Positions 23,977 to 32,063 of a stretch of DNA of 64,000 bases are shown piece after piece. The notes under the pieces are model-generated. The model was not told where the DNA came from. It made no database searches and saw nothing but the letters and a program-made list of their open reading frames with translations. The first letter of the stretch is position 1. Each line of letters opens with the position of its first letter. The position numbers were made by a program, and so were the translations under genes. The DNA is from Planctomycetota bacterium (GTDB lineage Bacteria; Planctomycetota; UBA1135; JADKAF01): assembly GCA_016719295.1 (NCBI GenBank), contig JADKAF010000001.1:6820001-6884000 (forward strand), written 5' to 3'.

Positions 23977-26730
23977 TCAGCCGATCGTGACGCGGACCGT
24001 GTTGGAGAGGCGGAACGGCAGCGGGCTCGTGCAGCCACCGGCCGAGCCGACGTCGACGCCTTGCACGTACACCTGGCCGCCGATCAGCAGCGGATCGCAG
24101 GGGATCGGCGAGGCCGGGATCGTGGGGCCGCCGATCGACACGTCGATCGTGGCGCCGAGGGTGCAGGCCGCGCAGAGCGGCAGGTTCACCGGGATGAAGC
24201 CCAGGAAGATCGCCTGCAGGCCCGTGCCGCCGACGACGGTATAGCTGACGGTGGTGCCGAGGTTCGGGGTCCCCGTGGTGTTGAGGGTGAGACCACCGCA
24301 GCCCGTCGGGAGGGAGGTGAAGTTGCCGCCGCCCGAGCCTTCGCTGACGACGACATCGAAGCTGCCGCGCTGGTCGTTGTAACCAGCGACATGCACATAG
24401 TAGGTCGTCCCGGCAGCGCCGAAGACCGACACGCGCGAGCCGAGGCTGCAGGCATCGTCGTTGCACCCCACGCTGGTGAGCGCGGCGCAGCTACCCGTGA
24501 ACACTTCCATCACGGTGTCGATGGTCCGCGTGGCCGTGCAGGTCTCGAAGCTGACCTGGCAGGCCGTCGAGGTGTAGCGGAACCAGGCATCCCCGCCGTT
24601 GTTGAAGCCGCAGGGGATCACCTGCGCACCCGTCGTCGCCTTCGCGTTGCTGAAGGGACCGTTCGCCCCGAGATTCAGCCCGAGGGCGCCAGCGCACTCG
24701 TCATTGGCGGCGACGAGCACGAGCTCGAAGTTGCCTTCCTGGTTGTTGTAGCCGCCGACGCGCACGAAGTAGGTCGTGCCGGCGGTGGCGTTGAAGCTGA
24801 CCTGCGAGCCCAGGCCGCAGAAGTCGTCGTTGCAGCCGACGAGAGAGAGGGCGGGGCAGCTCCCGCTCCAGATCTCCATCACGGTGTCGAAGCTGCGCGC
24901 CGCGGTGCAGGCGTTCACCGAGACCGGCCCGGAAGCGATCGCCGTGTAGGAGAACCAGACGTCCTTCTGCACGTTGAAGCCGCAGGAGAAGGCCGCACCG
25001 GAGAGCGTGGCGCCGGGGTTGTAGTAGAGGCCGTTCGTGCCGACGGCGAGCGGGATCGCCGCGACGCACTCGTCGTTGGCGACGCGCGGCGCGCACGCGA
25101 CGTTGAGGTTGAAGACGCCGAAGCGCGTGCCGTTGAAGCCGCCGACGCGGACCCGATAGGTCGTGCCCTGCGTCGCCGCGAAGGTGACACTCGACTGGAG
25201 GCTGCAGGAGTCGTCGTTGCAGGCTACCGAGGCCAGGCTGTTGCAGTCACCCGTGAAGACCTGGAGGGTCGTATCGAAGTTCGTCGGCACGCCGCAGGTG
25301 TTGATCGTGACGTCGCCGAAGCAGGTCGCGGTGTAGGCAAACCAGAGGTCCTTTCCGCCCCCGCCGCAGGGCCAAGCCGGGGCCGAGGTCGTGGCGCTCG
25401 TATTGTCATACGGGCCATTCGCTCCGTTCGCGATCGCGACCGCGCCGGCGCACTCATCGTTCGGTCCGCCCGTCGTCTGCAGGCAGCCTGCCGCTACCGT
25501 CGCGGCGCGCATGTCGGCCGCGCTCTGGGCATGGAACTGGAGCACGATGTTGCTCATGCCGCCGGGGCAGGTGTGGCAGTAGCTCATGATCGTGCCGGCG
25601 GGGTTCGAGCAGTTGCCGAGGCCGCAGGGATCGATGGGCGGGTTGTAGTCGTGCGTGTGGATCGCGTTGAAGTTGTGCCCGATCTCGTGCGCGACGACGA
25701 CGAAGTCCCAAGTGAACGGACCCTGCGCCGGCGGGAACGGCGTGCTGCCGTCCATGTTGCCGCTGACGCCGAAGCCGTAGTTGCCGTTGCAGAGGACGTT
25801 CAAGTACGCGACGCCGCCACCGCAGTTGGAGCCGGTCATCAGGTGGTAGAGCGCCGCCGGCACCGGGGCCGCGCCGTTGTCCCAGGCGTTCCGGAACTGG
25901 TCGAGCATCGTGCCGCAGGCCGCCGCGGTCCACGGGTCGGTGTTCGAGGTGTAGAACTGGAGGTAGGGCACCTGGAAGACCGCCCCGATCTGCGCATCGT
26001 ATTGCGCGCTGATCGCGGCGATCAGCGACTGCGCGTAGGTCTGCGCGGCGCCGAGGTTGTTGAAGATCGTGTAGAACTCGTACGCGGTCTCGAAGGCGAT
26101 CGGCACGAAGTAGTTCGGCAGCGGTCCGCCGGTCGGGTTCTGCGTGCTGGGATCGGTCGGCAGGACCGGCGCCTGGCCGGGCGGGAGCTGCGCGTTGCAG
26201 GTGTAGCCGGGCGCGCTGCCCGCGGCATCGAGCGTCGGCTGATCGACGATGCGCAGCGTGGTCTGCGACCAGTCGCCGTTCACCGGCTCGGCCATCAGAT
26301 GGTTTTTCTCCTCGGGAGTGCCGAACCAGCCGCGCGTGCCGTAGGGCGAGAGCGCGAGATAGGCGTCGCTGTTCGCGAGGCCGCGAATGCTTCCGGTCCA
26401 GAAGCTCGTCCCCGGAGCGTAGACGTCGGCTTGGGGGACCCCGTTCACGCGGACGCTACCGGGCTCGAACACGACGGCGGCGCGACGCAGGTCGAGGGTG
26501 AGGAAGCGGCCCGCGGCATCCGGCACGCCGGTGAGCGTGAACTCGGAGAGGCCGGCGATCTCCTTCAGACCGGCGGTATCGGGAGCGAGGCGGATGTCGC
26601 CGACGTTCACCTGGACGGGAGTGAACGGAAAGTGGTGCGTGGGCACCTGCTTGCCTTGCGCGAACAGGCCCGCGAGCGGGACGGTGCCGCAGATCGCGAG
26701 CGCGCAGAGGGTGCGCTGGGAACGACTCAT
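23977..26730 (-). CDS. Secreted HExxH zinc metalloprotease with three C-terminal PPC-like repeats and a GCGG tail
   Basis: The 917-residue protein starts at ATG 26730 with AGGAG about 8 bases upstream and a signal peptide ending near AGLFAQ. A propeptide-like region precedes a metzincin catalytic domain with HEIGHNFNAIH, where H348, H352 and H358 bind zinc and E349 is catalytic, plus a downstream GTIMSYCHTC. From about residue 400 there are three repeats of roughly 115 residues, each opening with NDECAGA or NDECVAA and containing DxWFxYT and VxVGGYN, resembling pre-peptidase C-terminal domains. The end is a GCGG tail domain also found in other secreted proteins here. It probably degrades extracellular protein. 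Substrate unknown. Confidence 0.9.
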   Translation of the reverse strand: MSRSQRTLCALAICGTVPLAGLFAQGKQVPTHHFPFTPVQVNVGDIRLAPDTAGLKEIAGLSEFTLTGVPDAAGRFLTLDLRRAAVVFEPGSVRVNGVPQADVYAPGTSFWTGSIRGLANSDAYLALSPYGTRGWFGTPEEKNHLMAEPVNGDWSQTTLRIVDQPTLDAAGSAPGYTCNAQLPPGQAPVLPTDPSTQNPTGGPLPNYFVPIAFETAYEFYTIFNNLGAAQTYAQSLIAAISAQYDAQIGAVFQVPYLQFYTSNTDPWTAAACGTMLDQFRNAWDNGAAPVPAALYHLMTGSNCGGGVAYLNVLCNGNYGFGVSGNMDGSTPFPPAQGPFTWDFVVVAHEIGHNFNAIHTHDYNPPIDPCGLGNCSNPAGTIMSYCHTCPGGMSNIVLQFHAQSAADMRAATVAAGCLQTTGGPNDECAGAVAIANGANGPYDNTSATTSAPAWPCGGGGKDLWFAYTATCFGDVTINTCGVPTNFDTTLQVFTGDCNSLASVACNDDSCSLQSSVTFAATQGTTYRVRVGGFNGTRFGVFNLNVACAPRVANDECVAAIPLAVGTNGLYYNPGATLSGAAFSCGFNVQKDVWFSYTAIASGPVSVNACTAARSFDTVMEIWSGSCPALSLVGCNDDFCGLGSQVSFNATAGTTYFVRVGGYNNQEGNFELVLVAANDECAGALGLNLGANGPFSNAKATTGAQVIPCGFNNGGDAWFRYTSTACQVSFETCTATRTIDTVMEVFTGSCAALTSVGCNDDACSLGSRVSVFGAAGTTYYVHVAGYNDQRGSFDVVVSEGSGGGNFTSLPTGCGGLTLNTTGTPNLGTTVSYTVVGGTGLQAIFLGFIPVNLPLCAACTLGATIDVSIGGPTIPASPIPCDPLLIGGQVYVQGVDVGSAGGCTSPLPFRLSNTVRVTIG

Positions 26731-26998
26731 GGGGGGCTCTCCTGGGAGGGCGGGACGGGGAACGGTCCCGAAGCCGCGCGACGGATCGGCGATCCGTAGA
26801 CGGAGGATCTCTCGCTTGTCGAGTGAGGCCGGATCACGGGCCAGAGGGGACCTGAGAGTTCGGCCGCTCTCACTCGCGTGGGGATCGGTGCGGAATCGGG
26901 GGCCGCTGCATTGGATCCTATTCGAGTGACAGAGCCTGTCCATCGCTCGCTCGGGTCTCACCCGCGACGCTGCCGCGGGGACGCGCTAGGCTGTCGCG

Positions 26999-27706
26999 AT
27001 GTCGCACTGGCTCGTGGAGGAAACGTCAGATGGCTCGCGCACGCTGCGCTCGCGGCGCTTTGCGCAGTGCTGCCATTCCTCGTCAGGAGCTCGCGCGGAG
27101 ACGCTCTACGTCTCCTTGGAGCTCAGCGGTGTCTGCGCGCGCTTGCGCGCCGGTGCCGCGACGCGCGTGCTGGAAATCGGCTTCGGCACCGGGCTCGGCT
27201 GGCTCCTCAGCGCGGACGAAGCGCTTAGCGCAGGAGCCGCGCTCGAGTTCGTGGCGCTCGAACGAGATCTCCTGGATGCGCCGACGCTGCGCGAGCTCGG
27301 GAGCGCGGCGTATCTGCGCCATCCCGAGCTGGAGGAAGCGCTCGCGAGCTGGATCGAGCGAACGCCGAGCATGGGAACAGCGCGCTTCGAGATCGCGCCT
27401 CGACTCGCGCTGGAGCTCTTTCTCGGTGACGCGCGTGAGCGCGTGCGCGAGCTGCCGCGCGCGAGCTTCGATGCGTGCTATCTCGATCCCTTCTCGCCCG
27501 ACGTGAACTCCGAGCTCTGGACCGAGGAGTTCCTCGGCGACGTCGTCGCGGCGCTGCGCCCCGGAGCCATGCTCAGCAGCTACTGCGTGCAAGGGGCGGT
27601 GCGGCGTCGGCTGCAGGCTCTCGGGCTGCGCGTCGAGAAGTGTCCCGGTCTCGGCAAGAAGCGCGAAGTGCTGGTCGCGCGCAAACCCATGGACGCCTCG
27701 CGGTGA
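26999..27706 (+). CDS. MnmD-like tRNA nm5U34 methyltransferase
   Basis: The 235-residue protein matches the SAM-dependent methyltransferase half of MnmC (MnmD). The SAM loop is VLEIGFGTGLGW, and the family motif YLDPFSPDVNSELWTEEF lies near residue 165. The enzyme methylates 5-aminomethyl-uridine at the wobble position of certain tRNAs to give mnm5(s2)U. In E. coli this domain is fused to an FAD domain; here it stands alone. The stop overlaps the GTG of the following FAD oxidoreductase by 4 bp, so both halves are translated together. The 268 bp upstream separates it from the divergent metalloprotease gene and holds no evident RNA. Confidence 0.88.
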   Translation: MSHWLVEETSDGSRTLRSRRFAQCCHSSSGARAETLYVSLELSGVCARLRAGAATRVLEIGFGTGLGWLLSADEALSAGAALEFVALERDLLDAPTLRELGSAAYLRHPELEEALASWIERTPSMGTARFEIAPRLALELFLGDARERVRELPRASFDACYLDPFSPDVNSELWTEEFLGDVVAALRPGAMLSSYCVQGAVRRRLQALGLRVEKCPGLGKKREVLVARKPMDASR

Positions 27707-28725
27707 TCGCGATCGTGGGAGGTGGGATCGCGGGAGCCTGCGCTCTGCACGTGCTCGCGCGCGCCGGGTTCGAGGTCGAGCTCTACGACGACGGCGACGC
27801 CGTGAGCGGCGGTGCGTCGGGCGTGCCCGTCGCGCTGCTCAATCCCTATCGCGGGAAGCGCGCGTTGCCTTCGGCCGAGGATCTCGCGGGGCACGAGCGC
27901 TTCCTCGCCGCGCTCGCCGAGCTCGGCGCGGAGCGCGCCGGATGGCACGCGGTCGGCGTGCTGCGTATCGCGGACTCCGCCGAGCGCGCCGCGGCTTGGC
28001 GCGAGCTGCCGGGTGTGCGTTGGATCGCGTCGGAAGAGCTCACGGCGGTCGCGGCGCTCGAGCTCCGTGCGCCGCACGGCGGCTTCCTCTTCGAGCGCGG
28101 CGGCTTCGTCGAGACACGCGCGCTGCGCGAGGCGCTGATCGCCGCCGCGAGATCTCGTGGAGCCGCGCTTCGCGTCGGCGTTCGCGTGCATTCTCTCGCG
28201 TACGAAGCGGATGGCGTTCGCTTGCATACGACGCAGGGCGAACGCCGCGCGCGGATCGCCGTGAGCTGCACGGGAGCGGTGAGCTCGCCCTGGGCTCCGC
28301 GCGACGACCTCCGCGGCGTCGCGGGCGAGGTGCTCTGCTATTCGAGAGCGGCACTAGGACCCGCGCACGTCGCGCTCGCGCGCGAGCCGGCGCTCGTCGC
28401 GCGCTGCTTGCTGATTCGGACGCCGCAGGAGATCCACGTCGGTGGAGCCCACGGCGGCGACCGCGCGGAGGCGCAGGACGCCGCCGCGCTCCTGCATGCG
28501 GCGGGCAGCGCTCTGTGGCCTGCGCTGGCGCAGCTCGCACCGGCGAGCTCGTTCCGCGCGTTACGCGCCGCGACGCCGAGCAACCAGCCGCGCGTGCGAC
28601 GCGTCGCCGAGCGGCTCTGGTCGGTGGAGGGGCTCGCCGGCCGCGGCTACCTCCGCGCGTTCGATCTCGCGGAGCAGCTCGCGAGCGCGCTGCGTCGCGA
28701 GCTCGGCGATCGCGGGCGCGAATGA
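27703..28725 (+). CDS. MnmC2-like FAD-dependent oxidoreductase
   Basis: This 340-residue protein begins with a Rossmann FAD motif, IAIVGGGIAGACALH, and contains GGASGVPVALLNPYRGKR, the phrase found in the DAAO-like half of MnmC. It also has FERGGFVETRALREALIAAA and a C-terminal GLAGRGYLRAFDLAEQL. In bifunctional MnmC this domain converts cmnm5U34 to nm5U34, which the adjacent methyltransferase then methylates. The start is GTG 27703, fixed by the GTGA overlap with the preceding stop. The pair therefore reconstitutes MnmC as two proteins. A more general glycine/D-amino-acid oxidase is possible in principle, but the neighbourhood makes the tRNA role likelier. Confidence 0.85.
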   Translation: MIAIVGGGIAGACALHVLARAGFEVELYDDGDAVSGGASGVPVALLNPYRGKRALPSAEDLAGHERFLAALAELGAERAGWHAVGVLRIADSAERAAAWRELPGVRWIASEELTAVAALELRAPHGGFLFERGGFVETRALREALIAAARSRGAALRVGVRVHSLAYEADGVRLHTTQGERRARIAVSCTGAVSSPWAPRDDLRGVAGEVLCYSRAALGPAHVALAREPALVARCLLIRTPQEIHVGGAHGGDRAEAQDAAALLHAAGSALWPALAQLAPASSFRALRAATPSNQPRVRRVAERLWSVEGLAGRGYLRAFDLAEQLASALRRELGDRGRE

Positions 28726-28777
28726 TCGGGCGCCTCGGGTCTTGGCCGGCGCTCGGCGATCGCTAGGATCGCGCTGC

Positions 28778-29365
28778 ATGGAACCGGCTCCCAACCTCGA
28801 CGATCCAGCCGTCTGGACGCACCTCGTCGAAGCGGCGAACCCCGCCTCCCTCCTCGTCGCCATCGGCAGCCGCATGGGCGCCGAGCTCCGAGCGCGCCTC
28901 AGCGAGGAAGACATCTGGCAGGAGGCGCTGATGAAGGCGTGGAGCGCCCGGCGCAGCTTCACTTGGGCTGACACGCCGTCCTTCCGCCGCTGGCTGCTGC
29001 GCATCGCCGAGAACTGCATCGGCGACCACCGCGACTACGAGCTCGCCGGCAAGCGCGACATGCGGCGGAACGGCAGCCTGGCGCTGCGGTCGGGGAGCTC
29101 GTCCGACGACGGCACGAGCGGCGCTTCGTTCGAGCCCTGGGGCAGCACGACGCCGAGCCGCATCGCCTCCGAGAAGGAGCGCGCGGAGAAGATGCGCGCC
29201 GCGCTGGATCGGCTGCCGGAGGAGCTGCGCGAGGTCGTGCGCCTGCGCCTCTTCGAGGATCTTCTGCTGGAGGAGATCGCGGTCCGGCTCGACCTCGGCA
29301 TCTCGGCGGTGCGGCATCGCTTCCGAAAGGGCTCCGAGCTCTACCAGCGGCTGCTGCGCGACTGA
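28778..29365 (+). CDS. ECF-like RNA polymerase sigma factor
   Basis: The 195-residue protein has sigma regions 2 and 4 only, as in ECF-type factors. Region 2 is at about residues 25-95 (LSEEDIWQEALMKAW, WLLRIAENCIGDHRDYE) and region 4 at about 135-190 (LPEELREVVRLRLFEDLLLE, then IAVRLDLGISAVRHR). The linker is Ser/Gly-rich. No anti-sigma factor gene is adjacent. Instead the next gene, 94 bp downstream, encodes a membrane Ser/Thr kinase, a pairing common in planctomycetes and suggestive of kinase-controlled sigma activity. The ATG at 28778 gives a full region 2. Its regulon cannot be deduced. Confidence 0.88.
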   Translation: MEPAPNLDDPAVWTHLVEAANPASLLVAIGSRMGAELRARLSEEDIWQEALMKAWSARRSFTWADTPSFRRWLLRIAENCIGDHRDYELAGKRDMRRNGSLALRSGSSSDDGTSGASFEPWGSTTPSRIASEKERAEKMRAALDRLPEELREVVRLRLFEDLLLEEIAVRLDLGISAVRHRFRKGSELYQRLLRD

Positions 29366-29459
29366 GCGTCTCGCGCGGCGCACCGGAACTTCGCTGCGCG
29401 GGCGCGACGCTTCGGGCGCTCCATTCCGTTCTCTTCGCTATCGCTACCCAGGTCGGACC

Positions 29460-31931
29460 ATGGAACCCCCCGGCGCCTCGGCCGATGACGAGGCCTTCCT
29501 CGACGAGTTCTTCGAGCGCGCCGTGCGCTCGCGCGAGCTGGGACGCGAGCTCGATCTCAGCGCGCTCCTGCTCGATCGCGAGCACCTGCGCGAGCACGTG
29601 CTGCGGATGCTCGAGCTCGCGCGAGAGGTCACCACCGCGAGCTCGCCGGCTTGGAGAGAGCGTCCCTCGATCGCCATACCGGGTTACGAGCTGATCGAAG
29701 AGGTCGGCCGGGGCAGCAGCGGCATCGTCTTCCGCGCGCGCCAGCTCTTGCTCGGGCGCGAGGTCGCGCTGAAGGTCTTGAGCCCCGCCTTGGTCGTCTC
29801 GTCCGACGCGCGCCAGCGCTTCCTGCGCGAGGCGCAATCCCTCGGGCGCGTGCGCCATCCGCACGTGGTGGCGATCTACGACGTGCACGTCACGCCCGAA
29901 CTCTGCGCCTACGCGATGGAGTGGATCGGCGGGGGCAGCCTCGCGCAGCGCCTCGCGGCGAGCTCCGCTCCGCTCGATCCCGTCGAGGCGGCGCGCCTCG
30001 GCGTCGCGCTCGCGCGGGCGCTCGAAGCCCTGCACGGCGTCGGCCTCGTCCACCGCGACGTGAAGCCATCGAACGTGCTGCTGCGCACCGCCGGCGTTCC
30101 CGCGCTCGGCGACTTCGGGCTCGTGCGCGACGCGGAGCAGAGCTCGCTCACCGGCTCGGGCGAGTTCTTGGGCACCCCGGCCTATGCTTCGCCCGAGCAG
30201 CTCCGCGGCGAGAACGTCGCGGTCGGGCCGTGGAGCGATGTGTACTCGCTCGGCGTGACGCTCTACGTCGCGCTCAGCGGGAAGAACCCCTTCGGCGGCG
30301 CGCCGACGAGCTCGGCCATGCTGCGCCGCATCGAGAGCGGAAGCGCCGAGCCTCTCGCGAAGGCGAACCCGCGCGTGCCGCGCGACCTGGCCATCGTGAT
30401 CGAGAAGGCCATGGACCCCGATCCCGCGCATCGCTATGCGACGGCGCGCGAGCTCGCGGAGGACCTCGAGCGTTTGCTGCGCCTCGAGCCCGTGCACGCG
30501 CGACCAGCGGGGTTCCTGCGGCGCTTCCAGCGCTGGATGGAGCGCAGCCCACAGCTCGCGCTCGCCTTGCTCGCGCTGCTGGTCAGCCTCTCCCTCGGCG
30601 CGGCGATCTCGCTAGCGCTGGCATTCGACCTCGCGCAGCAGGCCGTCGAGCTCCGCGGCGCCGCGGAGCGCGAAGCCCTGCTGCGCCGCGAAGCGGAGGA
30701 GCAAGGCTCGCGCGCCCGCCGCGAAGCCGCGCGCGCGAACGCCGAGGCGGCGCAGCAACGCGGGCTCGTCGGCTTCTTCTGGAACGTGCTCTCGCAGGGG
30801 AACCCCGCGTACTCCGGCGGCGTGCGCGAGCGCACCGTCGCCGAGGCCGTGCAGATCGCCTCGCGCCGGGTGCTGAACGATCCGCAGGAGCTCTCGCCCG
30901 AGCTCGAGCTCGAGATCCACGCGATCGCGATCGAGCACTTGCTCCAGGTCGGACTCGCGAGCGAGATCGAGCCGCATCTCGCGCGCTACGCGGAGCTCCG
31001 CCAGCGCGTCTGCGCGCCGCTGGAGGCGCGCGCGGCGACGGCCGATTACTGGATCGGGCGCCAACGGCGTTTGCTCGGCGCCACCCGCGCGGCGCGCTGT
31101 CACTTCGAGCGCGCGCTCGAGATCCGTCGCGCGGCGTGGAGCGAGGACGCGCAGCAGCTCGGGCGCGTGCTGGTGAGCCTCGGGCACACGCAGCGCCAGC
31201 TCGGCGAGCTCGAGTCCGCGGCCGCCTCGCACGCCGAGGCCGCGTTCCACTTCGTCCGCGCGGGCCGCGCGGGGTTGGAGAACCTCCACGTCGCGTTGAC
31301 CTCGCTCGGGAAGATCGAGCTCCTGCGCGGGGAGCTCGCGCGCGCCGAGGAGCTCGCCGGCGCCGCGCTGGAGCGCGCGACGCTCGTGCTGCCGGTGCTC
31401 GAGCACAGCGACATCGCGCATGCGCTCTTCCTGTTGGGCCAGGTGCGTTGGGCGCGCGGCGACGAGGAGCGCGGCGAGAGTCTGATGGCGCAGGGGCTCG
31501 AGATGCAGCGCGCGACCGCGGGTCTCGAGCAGAACCTGAGCGCGGCCATGGCCCTCCAGCTCGGCACGCTGCTCCTGGAGCGCGGTCGCGCGGAGGACGC
31601 GGAGGCTCACTTGGATGCCGCGTTCGCCGCGCAGAAAGTGCTCAGCGCCGAAGTCGCGATCGATCTCGGCGAGCGCTATCTCGCGCTGCGGCGACCCGAG
31701 CGCGCGGTCGAGCTCCTCGAAGCGCGCGACGAGCCCAGCGCCGAGGCGCGCGCGCGCGGCCGGCGCTGGCTCCTGCTCGGAACGGCGCACGCGCGGCTCG
31801 GCGGCATCGATGCCGCGCGAGAGGCGCTGCGGCGCGCGCAGGAACTCCTTGCCGAGGATGAGGGCGCGGAGGAGCTCGCTTCCCGCGCCGCCGCGGAGCT
31901 GGCGACGCTCGAGCGCGGCGCCGGCGGCTGA
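29460..31931 (+). CDS. Membrane Ser/Thr protein kinase with TPR repeats
   Basis: The 823-residue protein carries a Hanks-type kinase domain at about residues 75-345: Gly loop GRGSSGIVFRARQ, ATP lysine K105 in VALKVL, HRDVKPSN with catalytic D200, DFG at about 218 and the ASPEQ activation-segment end. A membrane helix follows (about 366-388, ALALLALLVSLSLGAAISLA), then a charged coiled coil and TPR-like repeats to the C-terminus. The kinase is cytoplasmic and the TPR part likely faces outward or binds partners. It follows the ECF-like sigma gene and probably works with it. A hydrophobic start is not present, so topology rests on the single helix. Confidence 0.92.
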   Translation: MEPPGASADDEAFLDEFFERAVRSRELGRELDLSALLLDREHLREHVLRMLELAREVTTASSPAWRERPSIAIPGYELIEEVGRGSSGIVFRARQLLLGREVALKVLSPALVVSSDARQRFLREAQSLGRVRHPHVVAIYDVHVTPELCAYAMEWIGGGSLAQRLAASSAPLDPVEAARLGVALARALEALHGVGLVHRDVKPSNVLLRTAGVPALGDFGLVRDAEQSSLTGSGEFLGTPAYASPEQLRGENVAVGPWSDVYSLGVTLYVALSGKNPFGGAPTSSAMLRRIESGSAEPLAKANPRVPRDLAIVIEKAMDPDPAHRYATARELAEDLERLLRLEPVHARPAGFLRRFQRWMERSPQLALALLALLVSLSLGAAISLALAFDLAQQAVELRGAAEREALLRREAEEQGSRARREAARANAEAAQQRGLVGFFWNVLSQGNPAYSGGVRERTVAEAVQIASRRVLNDPQELSPELELEIHAIAIEHLLQVGLASEIEPHLARYAELRQRVCAPLEARAATADYWIGRQRRLLGATRAARCHFERALEIRRAAWSEDAQQLGRVLVSLGHTQRQLGELESAAASHAEAAFHFVRAGRAGLENLHVALTSLGKIELLRGELARAEELAGAALERATLVLPVLEHSDIAHALFLLGQVRWARGDEERGESLMAQGLEMQRATAGLEQNLSAAMALQLGTLLLERGRAEDAEAHLDAAFAAQKVLSAEVAIDLGERYLALRRPERAVELLEARDEPSAEARARGRRWLLLGTAHARLGGIDAAREALRRAQELLAEDEGAEELASRAAAELATLERGAGG

Positions 31932-31959
31932 AGCGCGGTTCGAAGCGGCAGGTCGCGAG

Positions 31960-32063
31960 AAAGCGCGACGCTCGAGCGGGAGACTCCCGTTCGAGAGCGA
32001 TAGGGGCGGCACTCCCCGAGTGCCGCCCCGCTCGTTTCTCCGGAGGAACCCGCCATGCCGTCC
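31960..32063 (+). repeat. Leader repeat copy 1 with 12-bp hairpin
   Basis: First of three ~104-bp copies that precede each paralogue. It begins aaagcgcgacg and contains a hairpin: ggggcggcactc (32003-32014), loop ccc, gagtgccgcccc (32018-32029). It then continues into gctcgttt, a strong GGAGGA ribosome-binding site (32042-32047) and the start codon at 32055 with the next bases conserved. A hairpin between promoter and RBS could be a terminator for the kinase gene, an attenuator or an RNA-stability element. Confidence 0.85.

Noticed and set aside
24061..26799. A 900-residue plus-strand frame opposite the metalloprotease gene
   Set aside because: It is the antisense shadow of the well-supported secreted protease and shows no motif.
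26731..26998. tRNA or small RNA between the metalloprotease and mnmD-like genes
   Set aside because: No cloverleaf or T-loop GTTCRANYC pattern was found, and the few inverted pairs are weak.
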